From NCBI GenBank assembly GCA_019055375.1, contig JAHQIW010000898.1, positions 26,500 to 90,499 of the forward strand: a stretch of 64,000 nucleotides of DNA, written 5' to 3'. The notes beneath the pieces were generated by a model. It was given only the letters and a program-made list of their open reading frames with translations. It did not search any database and was not told the origin of the DNA. Of this stretch, positions 49,201-60,925 are shown piece by piece; within the stretch, counting starts at the first letter, position 1; every line of letters starts with the position of its first letter. The position numbers and the translations under genes are program-made. Source of the stretch: Parelaphostrongylus tenuis (taxonomy: Eukaryota; Nematoda; Chromadorea; Rhabditida; Metastrongylidae).

Positions 49201-49788
49201 TGATAAGACGACAAACCTTTCTCGATTCTTTGCAATCGCCGCGGTGCTTGTCTGGAATCACACCTTACCACGAGACTAAATACTAGATTATTTGCGATAA
49301 AGTACGGAGATTTTGAGATGAATAGTGAGATACTTAAATTTTTTTCCCAAATGGGCAATCTGTTTCATCCAGCTTCTTTGAAAGATCTCATTGCTAAGTG
49401 TACCCTTACCCTTTGAGAATTCGAATAGGGTTCACATAGCCTTCACTGTTGTTATTCATTTTTCCTTAGAAAGATGCTTCTTTGATTGTTTCTAACCACA
49501 AGGGTCTTTCCTGTCGTTTTTAGAGAGATACTGCTTGTGCATTTGATCTGTGCGTTTCAGAAGTTCTAGCAGAACCATATTCATAATTTTCAACAATTAT
49601 ATTCTCTGATGTAATTTTTTCCACTAATACTTTGCTATTTATTTGAAATTTTGTAGTTTTCAGGAACTCTCCTGCCGTACGACTATTACGCGAGCGTTTC
49701 AAAACAGATTACCGCTCCACCATCACCTTACGAGCCACCACCACCCTATCCGGGTGTAACAGACAAAACTCCACCACCTTATAGCTAA
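46216..49788 (+). CDS. Small single-pass membrane protein with proline-rich PY-motif tail
   Basis: Four exons join in phase: 46,216-46,301 (donor GTTAGT), 47,911-47,984 (donor GTAGGA), 48,771-48,860 (donor GTTGGT) and 49,664-49,788 (TAA stop), giving 124 residues. Residues 1-9 are polar (MKADNPNNT). Residues about 10-27 form one hydrophobic helix (IVTTGVVLFLLFIAFVLN), followed by KKYGSKK, a positive stop-transfer patch that predicts a cytoplasmic tail. The tail has VGYPYPPPSQ, DQPYPMIHFP, APPSPYEPPPPYPG and a C-terminal TPPPYS, including two PPxY motifs that typically bind WW domains such as those of Nedd4-type ubiquitin ligases. Layout resembles WW-binding adaptor or Shisa-like proteins, but no cysteine-rich ectodomain is present here; one could lie on an unseen upstream exon. 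Intron 1 holds an antisense LINE remnant and intron 3 a tRNA-like module. Function is inferred from motifs only. Confidence 0.8.
46690..47475 (-). mobile_element. Decayed RTE-like LINE copy in intron 1, antisense
   Basis: Read on the minus strand, blocks match 23,690-24,390 of the main LINE: a CGATGTCCGACAATCACATC segment (near the FADD region), GGGAAGTTAACATGATGAACG, GAAAGATCGATGATGGGTGT and GAGCCGTTACCGAC followed by GATTCTCGAGATGT. Many stops and indels. It lies opposite in direction to the host gene. Confidence 0.75.
47655..47762 (+). repeat. Two-copy direct repeat
   Basis: AGAGCAGAGATAGGAAGACG, then TGTTTTGATG at about 47,650, recurs at about 47,732 with one mismatch. The period is about 82 bp. 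Lies in intron 1 of the PY-tail gene. Confidence 0.75.
49120..49190 (+). repeat. tRNA-like module in intron 3
   Basis: A-box-like TTAGCACAGCGG and B-box-like TGGTTCGATATCG have tRNA spacing. The B box is one or two bases off consensus, and acceptor pairing is weak. Confidence 0.45.
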
Positions 49789-50940
49789 GCGTTCTCTTGT
49801 CTACCGACCTTTTTCCTTGTATTCATCTTATTATACTGTATTCGTATAGCGTATTCAGTCCGTGTCTCAACACTGGACTTTACGCATCTATAGTTACTGC
49901 CCATGTTACTGAACAGGAGATCTCTTATAACATTAATCCTCACTTTGTGGTATAGCTAATCCAAAATTCAAATTAACACAAAGCAACTTTTAGTGAAAGC
50001 ATCACTGCTTTTCTACCAATGTTTAACATCTTTTTTCACATGCCATCACGTGATGCAATTTTCCTAATCACTTTTCATGTTGCATGCATTCATTTCATAT
50101 GCAGAATATTGACATCACAGTAGCAATGACGTAGGTGTGCCGTATTCATTGCGGGAAAAATTCCAAACTCTCCAAAAAGTGCGAGATCTCCAACAGAATA
50201 CATTCCTGCCTGTCAAACGGGTCTAATTACGTGTAGATTAATAAAGTCGTGTGAAAATTATGGCACTCATATCTCTAAAATTCTGTGTACCTTCAGTACT
50301 CCAGAAGCACTGTAATATTTGTGATCTTAATCTCACTAACTTGCACATTACACATTTTATCTTTGAATGTGGGTTATATTTTCACGTCGACATAATAAAA
50401 TATAGATTCACTTTGATTAATCATTGAAATGCCGTCTTCCCAGAGTAACAGAGTACAAAAAGTCACGGTGCAAGTGATAGTGGACACGCACTCAATGAGA
50501 TTTCCGCAGTTTTTTTCGATATTTTGGAGTTTCCGCTATAGTCGAAGAATTCCTTATGAATGATAAAGGAGACTAGTTTCTCTCAAAGACCTCTGGGTAC
50601 TTCTAGAATAGAATTGCATCTTCTAAGAAATCCCGAGCACGTCTGGATTTGAGTTCTTGGCTGGTAAAAAAATTACATACACTTGCCGCATAGTCATGTG
50701 ACCTGGCGCTTTAATGATAACACTATTGTTCGCCAATTGTGCTCGCTTCAAATTATTAGTTTCAGGATAATTCCTGTTTTCGCTATTATTAGGTTGAAGA
50801 GAAAGTTTCTTAATTCCCCTAAAAAAATTAAAGTTCATTTTAGGTTGGAAAGTTAGTTCTGGGGCGCCTGTAGAATTTGAAAATTCATTCATAAATTCCA
50901 AATAGAAACAATAGCAAGTATTCTCCAAAATAAAGCGTTT
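49789..50940. other. 3' flank of the PY-tail gene
   Basis: The nearest AATAAA downstream is at 50,240-50,245, about 450 bases after the stop, so it is a weak poly(A) candidate. The 134-codon minus frame 51,027-50,623 partly overlaps a mariner remnant and is otherwise unrecognised. Confidence 0.4.
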
Positions 50941-50944
50941 TTTA

Positions 50945-51418
50945 CGATTTTCTGCTATGATTGCCTTCAGTTGTATGAGAATAATCAAGTTCGCTCGCCA
51001 ATTCTCGGACACTCGACGACGGTTCATCTACCAAAGCAGCAATCGAATCTTTGTGGTTCAACTTTGTTGATCGTGCTGAACGAAGCTTGTCTTCGAGGTC
51101 AAGATCTCCGACATTAGAGCGTTGAAACCAGCGTAAAGCAGCAGATTTGTTGCTGTGGCTTTCCTTCAACTTCGTTGATTTTACCGACTGTAGCTCGTTT
51201 TGGAAAACTTTCTCCAATAATACGCAATAAAATATGAACTTCGAGTGTATCGTTGAACGTGTATCGTTGAAAGTAAAAATAAATAATATCAAGGAAGAAT
51301 TATATATAGGCCTGCAGTGGTAAAATCCCACATAACAAAGTGTAATGCTTCTATGATATGCATGGGAGTTAGCATATGCTCTGTGAAGTGTCCCAGAACT
51401 TTTCTTCCAACCTAGTAC
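50945..51418 (-). mobile_element. Mariner-type remnant, N-terminal part only
   Basis: The minus strand reads AALRWFQRSNVGDLDLEDK, then TKLNHKDSIAALVDE and SSSVRELASELDYSHTT, the mariner paired helix-turn-helix region. The outer end ACTTTTCTTCCAACCTAGTA (51,399-51,418) matches the terminal repeat at 20,980-21,000. The catalytic domain is missing beyond 50,945. Confidence 0.88.
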
Positions 51419-51424
51419 AAAATC

Positions 51425-52175
51425 TCAATTCAGAGCAACCATAATTATTGCTCAAAATAATGACCGCCATTACCCACGATATTTTGCCAACAATGTACAA
51501 GATTCTGAATAGCCTCGAAATACCGTTTCTCAAGCTTTAAAATTAAAAACTCTTGATATGTCTCTTAAACTTGATCAAATGTCTCGCATCGGCGTCCACA
51601 CAGAAAATGTTGGAATTCTCTCTAATTATCCACCCTTAACGGTGGTATGATGTTGTGAGTATGCCTAGTGGTGATGTGCAAAACTTCTGCGTCAGGCCAG
51701 ACTCAAGCCCATTTCTCACTCCAACCAGGAGCGCTCGCCCCGACCCGTTGCACTACTAGCGCCCGTTTTGCTCACCACTTTTTCTACGCTACAATGCATC
51801 TATACGTTAGCAACCAACCGTCAACGGCCTGGACCTGGAACGCTGCATCGATACTAAACCAGGACACGCTGACAGATGCTGGGTAATGATGATTAAACAG
51901 AATTCTCCCTTTTAACCGCTCTTAGCGGTGGCATGATGATATGAATAATCCCATTGATGCCTCCAATCCATTAATTTTTCCTTAGTTTTAATTGCAGCGT
52001 AAGGTTTGGCATTTTGATAGTGAAGTAGCGCACACTTTCGACGAATCAATGCCGGGTACTTCATTTGAACGCATCTATAACTAGTGTCGTCGAGGGAGTT
52101 TCTTATGGAAGCATTCCTAAGATATTCCCATGAATTTACAATAACCGATTCCGTGTGAAACAAACATAGAATTTG
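51425..52175 (-). mobile_element. Second mariner-type remnant, interrupted by a nested insertion
   Basis: Minus-strand 52,100-51,950 reads YPALIRRKCALLHYQNAKPY, then AIKTKEKLMDW, the catalytic D-N-A-R-P-H region with the first residue changed from D to Q. The C-terminal end (EAIQNLVHCWQNIVGNGGHYFE-type, in pieces of frame) lies at 51,560-51,460. The two parts are separated by the insertion at 51,655-51,910. It abuts the 50.9-51.4 kb mariner, which has the same orientation. Confidence 0.8.
51635..51936. mobile_element. tRNA-like insertion flanked by a diverged direct repeat
   Basis: CTTAACGGTGGTATGATG (from about 51,637) on the left and CTTAGCGGTGGCATGATG (from about 51,925) on the right match with few differences, and the similarity runs on for about 27 bp. 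They flank about 250 bp of sequence foreign to mariner. The insert carries a family-2 tRNA-like module on the minus strand (51,765-51,688: GGGCGCTAGTAGTGCAACGG; B-box site degenerate). This layout is that of an old SINE-like insertion with a target-site duplication. Confidence 0.6.
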
Positions 52176-54575
52176 AATTTTTCGCGACGTTAAGTAACTT
52201 TTTCTTAAACCTAATGATTTTATCAGGTTGATGAAAAGTAATCATAGTTCATGCATTGCAGAAAAGTGTCGCTTGATAGTGAAAAATGATTTTGGATAGA
52301 CGTGGTGATGCTATTTATCAATTTAATGCGCATTTCTCGCTTTGCTTTGTTCCTAATGACGCAGAACTTGTAGTCTATTTTGTATTTTTTGAATTTTGTA
52401 AAGGATTTGTCGGGTACAAAAGAAGATGCGACTTTGAACCGCGAGTCAAAACGAGTCTTAGAGCGGCATAGATAACTCGCAAATCAACATCACATTTGAT
52501 TCAAAAACTGTCCAGAAACGTACAGTCAAGCGGCAGTTCGAGAAGTTTTGTGGCGGATCCTTATTTCAAAAATGATGAACCGCATTTACTTTTACATCAA
52601 CCTTATCAGAACTCATGAGAAAAGCAATTGTTTGAATGTGATCCTCTTCATACTACACGAAATTTTTCAATACTCAAAATCAAAAGTCTACGACTCGCCA
52701 TTTGTAGTAAATTACAAAGGTAATTGCGGTTTTGACATGATTTGAGACGCATTTTTTTCCATTAACTTGGTATTTTCATCAGAATTACGGGATAAACTTC
52801 CCTGTTGTAGTGTATCTCAGCAAATATTGACGACTCAAAGTACAAACGATTCTTTTCCTTGTCTATCTATGAGATGGTTAGCTGATCACATAGGAAAATT
52901 TGAAATTGCTCACTGTATTCCTTTCTGTTGTAGTAGATGCTCCATCCAACAAACCTTCCGAAACATTTTTTTATCTTTGTTGAAACATATCATCACAAAG
53001 CAACATAATAAATATCAATTCGCCACCTGTCCATTATAAGCGGCAAATGAATATTCGACCCTATTCGCTAAACAAGAGTTTTTCATAGAAGTGTTAGTCA
53101 TCATTCGCAAGCTCAAATCTCTGGCTAACGCGATACGTGACCGGTTTTTAAAAGAAAAAAACTTTTTTTGTTTGACGTTGTTGCAGAAGGAAAGCCTCTG
53201 TGTTTTACAGAAGCATTTTTCTCGCAGTACAGAGCTTTTTTAAGCCATCAATGGTCATTCGACAGCGTGGAGTTCAAGGATTCCGACATTGTGTTTATTT
53301 TCTGCAAAAACCGTCTCACTGCAGCTTCGCAAAAAAGACACTATTGAGTTCCAAACAATCGGCTTGCTTGCTTACAGGCTAATCTAAGGTGGGGCCTAGT
53401 GGCCGCAGATTCGATGCGGCACCCGGCCACGATTGACCAATTAGCGCTTTGGAGAAGTGCGATTTTTGTCATTCGATTAGGAAATTTTTCTCAGCTTTGG
53501 GAGAAACTCCAGATCGAACGTATGACTCTGATATTTGAAGATTTTCTTCAAACGTTCTTGTGCTTTTCGTGCTTCCACCAAAGTAACAACTGATTTACAC
53601 CGCTGACGTGAAACATAATTTTATTTCGGTTTACGGCATTGTACAAGGGTTTTTGAATTAGAAAAAACCGATTAAGTGCCGCGCTAGACAGAGATTTGAG
53701 CTTTCAAATGATTACTAACACTCTTAGGAAAGGTCCTGTACAGAGAATGGCGTCGAATATTCATTTGTCGCCTTATAATGAGCAAGAACCACCTAATTTT
53801 CCGAATCAATATCGCTTTGTATCTACAAGTTTAGATACACATTGTCGCCTTATAAAAATCATTTTAATGCATGAGTGGGCGCAGAAGTGATGAATGCGGA
53901 TTGGTAGAGTGGACTGTTGTATCTATTTAAAGGAACATATTCTTGAATTTAAATGAACATACTTCTCGGTAAGTTCATTTCTGTCGTAAAGTGTTCATTC
54001 CTAGATCTTTTTCAGCTCACTCGATAGCATGCCCAATACAAAGGTTATGTCCATGAAACATATCTATGAGCAACTGTTTTTCTCGCTTTCTGAACGAGTA
54101 TCTCAATTCATGTTATGTATGAAGGAAAATGGATTCGATGGGTACATACTAACTGGAATAGAAATCGGACCACCTTACACTTATGTTTGCTAACATAAGT
54201 TTATCTACCACATTGCAATGGTATACTGAATTCTGAACAACAGAGTTCTTTTCAAAGGCTTTTTCAGTCCATTATTGATGAGTAATATACTCAACTTTGA
54301 AACTCTGGCGGAAAATGAACCTTTGCCTCATACGCATAAGGGTGATAGCAGAAGAGAAGCTCGTTCTAGTGAATTAGCTAGAACAAGTACTCGAAAAGAG
54401 TGAGACGTCGGTCAAAGCATCGCTCAAAATACACTGTTTTGCATATCACTCAAATTAGTGAACTTGTTGATAAATCACTCTTCTTCCTCTTGGATAACAT
54501 CCTTCGTAAATGTGTACAACGATTTCAGCTCCGCCAAATGATAACCTGCTCAGATAATTAACCTTCAGTAATAAT
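52176..54575. other. Intergenic, no gene seen
   Basis: AT-rich with several frames of 60-90 codons (for example 52,767-53,039) that lack motifs or partner exons. Confidence 0.4.
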
Positions 54576-54578
54576 GAT

Positions 54579-55190
54579 AGCTTGGAGAGTTGAGTGGTGA
54601 GCAAAAACACGGCCTCAGGCGGGAATCGAACCCGCGTTTCATCCTATCCGGGGACACGTGCTCTAACCACTACACCATCGAGGCACATTTGCCCGACCAC
54701 TCATTCTTCAACATCTCTAATGTTAGCTATCAGCCACCAACTTTCAATAGGTTTGGTCGGATATGCGATTTCGCTTTATAAATCCCGTTAAGCTAACAGC
54801 TATTGTTTCATACAATATTTCGAAATTATAGTGTTCTACTGCTTATTACGCAGTGTTATGATTTTACTTATATAACTTAGAGAATTGAGTGGTGAGCAAA
54901 AAACAAACAAACACTGCGAAATAAGCAGTAGAAATACTATAATTTCGAAGTATTATATGAAACATTAGCTGTAATCTTAACGGAATTTATAAAGCGAAAT
55001 CGCAAATCCGACCAAACCTGTTAGAGGTTGGTGGCTGATAGCTAACATAGATATGCTCAAGAATTAGTGGTCGGGCAAATGTGTCTTGGTGGTGTAGTGG
55101 TCAGAGCACGCGTCTCCGGATAGGATGAAACGCGGGCTCGATTCCGGCCCGAGGCCGCGTTTTTGCTCACCACTCAGTTCTCTAAGTTAT
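54579..55190. mobile_element. Inverted dimer of tRNA-derived SINE-like elements (family 1)
   Basis: Left arm 54,579-54,855 and right arm 54,911-55,190 are imperfect inverted copies over about 280 bp, sharing GTTGAGTGGTGAGCAAAAAC ends, TTTGGTCGGATATGCGATTT and CTACTGCTTATTACGCAGTG. Each arm has a tRNA-like head: minus strand 54,684-54,611 and plus strand 55,083-55,157, with A box TGGTGTAGTGG and B box GGGTTCGATTCCC (left) or GGGCTCGATTCCG (right). The anticodon loop lacks the invariant T33, so these are not functional tRNAs. An extra tail copy follows at about 55,204-55,245. Confidence 0.82.
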
Positions 55191-55249
55191 ATTAGTAACA
55201 TCATAACACTGCGAAATAAGCAGTAGAAATACTATGATTTCGAAATAAT

Positions 55250-57180
55250 AATAGCTTTTGATAAGCTGAAATCACCTTGCGGAGCAAGTAAATCAGTCCG
55301 CTCGGAGAAAACGGATGAAAATGGGAGTAAAGCTTTTTGTAAGTTTATGCCGGAATTTGTAACTGTAGCATGACGGGGAGTTTGACACTGCATTACTCGT
55401 ATCCTTGTGCGTATGCTCCCAAGAATTGAATCAAAGAACGATTACATGTTGTTTTTACTATTTACCACTTTCAATGCAATTAGATTGTTTCAAATTCGTC
55501 TTATTAATGTGACATTGGGTCATTTGAGAAAAGCGACAGTTCAGTGCAATTAAGACCAACAGTGGTTAAGCAAAACTTCGTCGGCCTATTCAAGGTAACC
55601 GCACCAAGATAGTCGTAACCTCATCTTGATTCTGAAATAAGTTTTCCATCCCTTGGCTATGCTCTACGTAAACAGTGACCAATCCTGTTTGATTGATACT
55701 CAACTGCAACTTTCAGATCCACTGAATTTGAAATGTAATAAACTATCAGCAGATTATCTATAGAAAAAAAAGTTTGTCGTCGTCCACACACTTTGATGCC
55801 CATTCCTTGTCATCATAATGTCGTGGTGTCGTTGAAAACCAGGAGCACATAAGGCTCGACGACACGTATTTTACGTGTTGCCACGTAGCAACGTCTGGTT
55901 CATACCGCTAGGGGACCTAGGCAGCTCGTGAATCGTTAGATACAATACATATCAGAAGAGCGGATAGTAGAGTAAGTAATGATGTCGTTCAGTGCGCACA
56001 AGGTCACGGTTTGAGAAGGCAATCAAGCCTCCGATTCCTCGAAATTGATGGACTGTTACCAAGTCTGATTGGCTATAGTTGCAATGATGGACAGCTGAAA
56101 ACGTTCTAGCACGTCTGTTACAAGATTTCTAGATAGATCGACTCGATCAGCATTCAACGACATACATACGGAAATTCAAAACTTCAAGAACACATGAATA
56201 TGCACTCAGTCTGAAAACATGTATGATACTGGTACAAGAATACGAATCGAATGCCAGAAGTGCAGTGACTCCCTCTCGGGAAAATTAACAAACAGTGTTT
56301 GTTTTTGCCGCTGGACTGCGATTTTTCGACAATCAGGTGAGCTGGTGGTCACGAGAAAAGCGAGAGAATCATTGAAAATTGCATGAATTTGATGCGACGC
56401 GCTCCGCATAGCTTGCTCCTAAGGCGTACATCTCGAGCGCTGTATATTGACGTGAACTGTCGCTGAACCTGAGTTCATTTTCATTATATCAGTTTGTGAG
56501 AGACACCCTAAGAAGGCCATGTGATGATTTCGAAAAGTCCGACTTGACCAGCATTCGGCAACATTGATGTCATTAACGAAAGTTCTCGTGTAGTAGCTAA
56601 ACCTATGTGCAAAAAGTTCAAGGCTTTTCGTGAATAGTCGGCGCGTTGAAACATATTGGATCAATGAACTGGTATTATCCGTGCAGTATGGTGCATATCA
56701 CGTCTCTTAAGCAGCAAATACTTTATTTTATTTCACAGTGCCTGTCATCACAATTTACTGCTGAAATTCAAGCACTTCTAACAATCGATTCGTTACTTCT
56801 ATTTAACACGACGACGGTCTTCGGATATTTCATGTATTGTCTCGAATGCTGATTGAGGCTTTACCTTTTTCTCTGTATCTTATGCAGAGCCGCTTGAAAC
56901 GATTTTATTTCAAATTTTGCATGGAGCAAAGCCACGTGGATGGCGAAAGTGCATTAACGCTTAGACAAGGAATAGTTCTTCGCAATCATTTGGCACAGAT
57001 GTGACATGAAAATTCATTTACTTATTTTATTCATTATATTTTTTAGTGTCGCTTCGGTGAAGTTTTATGAGGGTGTTTTTTGAGCAAGTGCGACTGTAGC
57101 TGTGTGAGGGCCAGTGATGAAGTGAACACGATATTTGTATTACTTTCTAACGATAGAGGAGAAGAGATTTGTCAAGTATT
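55250..57180. other. Intergenic, no gene seen
   Basis: About 56,090-56,270 shares short blocks with 36,280-36,460. Minus frames at 56,206-56,664 have no motif and partly overlie this repeat. Confidence 0.4.
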
Positions 57181-57198
57181 CAATGAGCAAGGTTATAC

Positions 57199-57615
57199 TG
57201 CTCAGAGATGTTGAGATCATGCTTTGGTTCCCTGATTACACCGATATCAACCCTACTGTTCAAACGTTCCCGTAGTTTCACAAGTGATGCTTCTTCAGCA
57301 ATAGAGCTTTCTTCCACTGGCAAACATTTCTTTTTAGATAACGATGTAACCACTTCGTCTACGCTAAGATGTTCAGTTCTGAGTCGTCTCCGTCTCATAA
57401 ACTGTCTATCCGTTTGCTGAGTTGACGTGGTGTAGCCAAAACAGCTTCTGAATCGCGTCGTAATCGAATCGCCATCACCTCCTTTAAGTGACTTGTTATC
57501 ATCCTCTGGTGAACCACCACAGCAGAGACTGCCAAAATTTAATGTTGGCGATTTTTCAATAACTAAAGACTGCGACGGTGAGAAATCATCGTCTCTTCGA
57601 GTCTTCAGCAAACAA
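57199..57615 (-). CDS. Candidate coding exon, unrecognised
   Basis: The minus strand is open for about 140 codons between a TGTATTAG acceptor (exon from 57,615) and a GTATAA donor (after 57,199). Composition is protein-like: polar, Ser- and charge-rich, with FGSLCCGGSPEDDNKSLKGG, RRRRLRTEHLSVDEVVTSLS and EEASLVKLRERLNSRVDIGV. No domain is recognised; it would suit a cytoplasmic or linker region. No partner exon with matching phase was proven. Confidence 0.4.
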
Positions 57616-57783
57616 CTAATACAATGCAATTTTGCTTGAGAGGCAAAGGAAACTTTTGGCGGATCATATCATTTGATGAGTCTTGCACAGTTGAGCGTGC
57701 GATTGTGAAAACTTCACGATACGGAACTATTTGCATTTCTCTGAGATACTTCAGACTTGAGCATTTAATCAATGTGTTTTCAA

Positions 57784-57850
57784 GAGCGCATAGCGCAGTG
57801 GCTAAAGGTGCCTTGCAGCACACATGATCGATCAATCGGTGGTCGACTGT
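57784..57850 (+). repeat. tRNA-like module
   Basis: A box TAGCGCAGTGG is perfect to consensus; the B-box site (GGTGGTCGACTG) is degenerate. It lies next to the candidate minus-strand exon. Confidence 0.45.
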
Positions 57851-58141
57851 TTACTACCGTGCTCAAGGCTTACCAAGAAGTCCGTTCGTCGACTAATTGG
57901 TATTAGACTTGTTTGGGAGTAGAGCAGCACCGAAATGATATATCAGTAGATCTCCGCAAGTCGTTATGAAAGCCAGAAGTGCATTCAATCACCTCAAACG
58001 AAGCTAGAAATTGGAGACAAATTCATGGCACATCCTCAGACATTGATCAACTATGAGAGCTATAACCTTTTATCCTTCTACTTCATTCTATGGAAACTGC
58101 GCTGATATATTACTGCGAACTTCAACATTCAGGCATTCTGC

Positions 58142-58231
58142 TCATTTCTTCGCATCATCGTCACAACGGTCTTCAGACAACTCGCGTAAAGTTTCGACTG
58201 ACGTGAGAATTTTGTCTTTTTCATGTAAGAT
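58142..58231 (-). CDS. Candidate short coding exon, unrecognised
   Basis: After a TATTTTAG acceptor the minus strand reads ILHEKDKILTSVETLRELSE, then DRCDDDAKK and a stop at 58,144-58,142. It could be a terminal exon or have an internal donor. It may belong to the same gene as 57,199-57,615, but the phases tried do not join cleanly. Confidence 0.3.
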   Translation of the reverse strand: MLHEKDKILTSVETLRELSEDRCDDDAKK

Positions 58232-58234
58232 CTA

Positions 58235-60920
58235 AAATACTGGTCAAAACGATTGTTCCTCCAATCTTGGAGGTAGCTAAGCTAAAGCGATCCTTGAAGC
58301 ATTCGTGGGTTGGTTGCAAGAGAGTCTTGGGAAAAGGGATAACTAGCCGCTTGTTTGTCTCCTTACTTCCTCATATACTTCATTAGTAAATACCACGCTA
58401 CCGACCCCAGCACTTTACTTTATTTCAGAAGATGACACTCTCCCCAGCAAATAATAAGAAAATAGATAAATATCGTTAGACGTTATTGGCTCTTTAAATT
58501 CTTCACAGTCTTGAAAAAAACAGTCTAAATATTAAACAAAATTGTTCCGCCCATGGGCAAAAATTCATGTTGATATATTCTTGGAGCCTCTGTTTGAATG
58601 GAGATGACAACTGTTATTTAACAGTGAAAAGTCCAAAACAGCAAGTGATCATGAAATTTAGAACTTGGCACTGATTGAGTAGAATGATTAGGAAATGGAA
58701 AGTTATTGCTACTAGATCGCTTTCTGTTACACTAAAATCTAACTTACATCGTCCTAGAGGGCTCTTTTCTGTGTACAATCGGTAGAACATTCACTGTAAT
58801 GATGATGATCATTACAGCATTATCTTCACTTTTGGAAGTGCTATTTAGGTGGCTTTATGGAGGTAAGTACAAATCAGTAGTATGCACTTTTGTAGAACCA
58901 GTCATCACTCAATATGAGAATCAAAGACTAATATGCCGCTTCGCTGATGAGCTGGTCAGTGAAGAAATAGATTGTTACCTTTTGTTACCTACTATCTCTC
59001 CAATCCTTTTACGACCGATCTGAAGTCCCAAAAGTACAGAGACTTTCGTATTGAGATCGACGCATATGGTCGTGGTAGGGTTGAGCGAGGAGACAGTCGA
59101 CAAAGTTGGAATATTGTAACGAGTCGTGTGCTATCACTATTACTTAGTCTTTTCCTTTGGACTAAAAAGTCCTATGTATTTTATAATGCTCTGCCATAAT
59201 GCTTCGTCGTTCATCTGCTTTCCCCAGTGACATGTTAACGCATTCACAACTATGCGCGCTGATTTTGGTGTGAATGCTGCTGGTGAACGTTCTGACCACA
59301 GGTCATGACTCCGATCCTCTATCTTCCTTCTGGTCTGTTTGCGCACACAGCTGTTTTTCTAGACTTTTACATTGAACTGATAGCCTTCCAAGCATAGATT
59401 TTATGGTGGGCCCGGTCTATCTATGGATGTTTTCAATACGCTGTACTTGTATGGCACCCGTTTTCAAGGGGAAAATTAGGATCGACGAGCGTAGAGAGCA
59501 TTGAAGTGACACAGAACAGTGAAGCATCGCCTAAAATTATGTTTAAAGCTTGCAACACAATTTGAAGGCCTATTTTCCGTTAACTTTGACATTACTGATC
59601 AATCGGATATCCTCGTTGATTGAGTCAAAATTACGAAGCTGATGAGAGTTTATATCAACTTCCTGCTAATGGCCTAACCAAAAGAATAAGTGATTGTTTC
59701 CTGATCACGCTATGGCTAAATATGCGGTAGCTTTTTGGTACAATTACATAATCTGCATCCTGTTCAAATACTCCGAAAACAACATTTTGGCTTTTTTTAG
59801 AATTTTGATAGTCACTTGGCAGCTTATATCTCGAGAATTTCAAGATAAACTTCATTCTTAAGATGCCCTTCTCATTGCGTACTAGCAGTAAAAACCAATC
59901 ATGCCCTACACTAGAGCATTTTTTGCTAAACAAAACTTTTCTTTAGACTTTCAGTACAATTCAAAAGCACTAATTGCGACAATTTAGTTAGTGGTGTACT
60001 TGGTTTCTCAAGCAGATTTTTCAGAGCCCTGTAGCAAACGAACGAAGATTGGGTTTTCTACTTGGCGCGCATTTCCTGTCGCTCAGGATGTGTGTAAATG
60101 TGTATCGACCGCGCGGTTGGTAGATCTGCCGGAGCAGTGCACATGATGTGTGCGCTTTTTCTTGTTCGATTTAGGATTTTCTTTCCGTTTTGAGGGTAAA
60201 TTTCAGATCATACAATGACTGTGATGTTATAAGATTTCCTTACGCGCGCGTGAGATTTTCGTGCACATGCTTGAGCTTAGACATGAGCTTCGGCTCAGTA
60301 GTGGGTTCATTTGGTAATATTAAATGGAAATGAAAAACGCAAGCCCATAGAACGGTTGATCAAAGTTTCTGCGACTAGGCCTCAACAATTAAAATACGTA
60401 GTATCAAGTAACTACTAAATGTCTGTCAAAAGGCAGAAAGCATGTGGTGGTACCAATATTGCGGAGTCCCACCCCGCATGCCGGAGTAATGTGCTGCCTG
60501 CCGCATCATAAAATTCTTTGCAGAAACCAAGTGCACCTCTAGAGCCGTCGAGATTTGAGCTATCGAGTGAGCATTGATAATGTAGAAGGAAAGCTTTTCA
60601 CAGCGAAGAATGTCCGAGTGTAAAACATAATTATAATTTCATTGCTGCAGCGTATCTGGAAAGGTCTTCTTTAAATAAAAGCACTATTGAAATTCTTGCG
60701 ATTTTATCTGTCGAATGATTATTAGTGCTCTAATAAAAAAGCATAAACTGTGTTCTTCCCAATGGGGTGGAACAGGGCTGTTATAGAAAAAGTACCGTTT
60801 TTTCCTTATGCACACGAGGTACATTTCACACACACGTACAAAGCACTAGGTTTTCCCATAAATCTCTCGCATCTCGACACTTTTCATGTGCCCAAGTGTC
60901 TGTGGAGTGCGTGCATAAAC
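58235..60920. other. Intergenic, no gene seen
   Basis: The 92-codon minus frame 59,933-59,655 lacks a recognised motif. A TTTAACAG/CTGTTATT inverted pair lies near 58,615. No exon chain was found. Confidence 0.4.
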
Positions 60921-60925
60921 ATTTG

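Noticed and set aside
50623..51027. 134-codon minus-strand frame
   Set aside because: It has no motif and extends from a mariner remnant into unrelated sequence; composition is AT-driven.
54611..55157. Two predicted-looking tRNA genes
   Set aside because: A and B boxes are good, but the anticodon loop lacks T33, stems mismatch and the copies are embedded in a larger repeated unit, so I call them tRNA-derived repeats.
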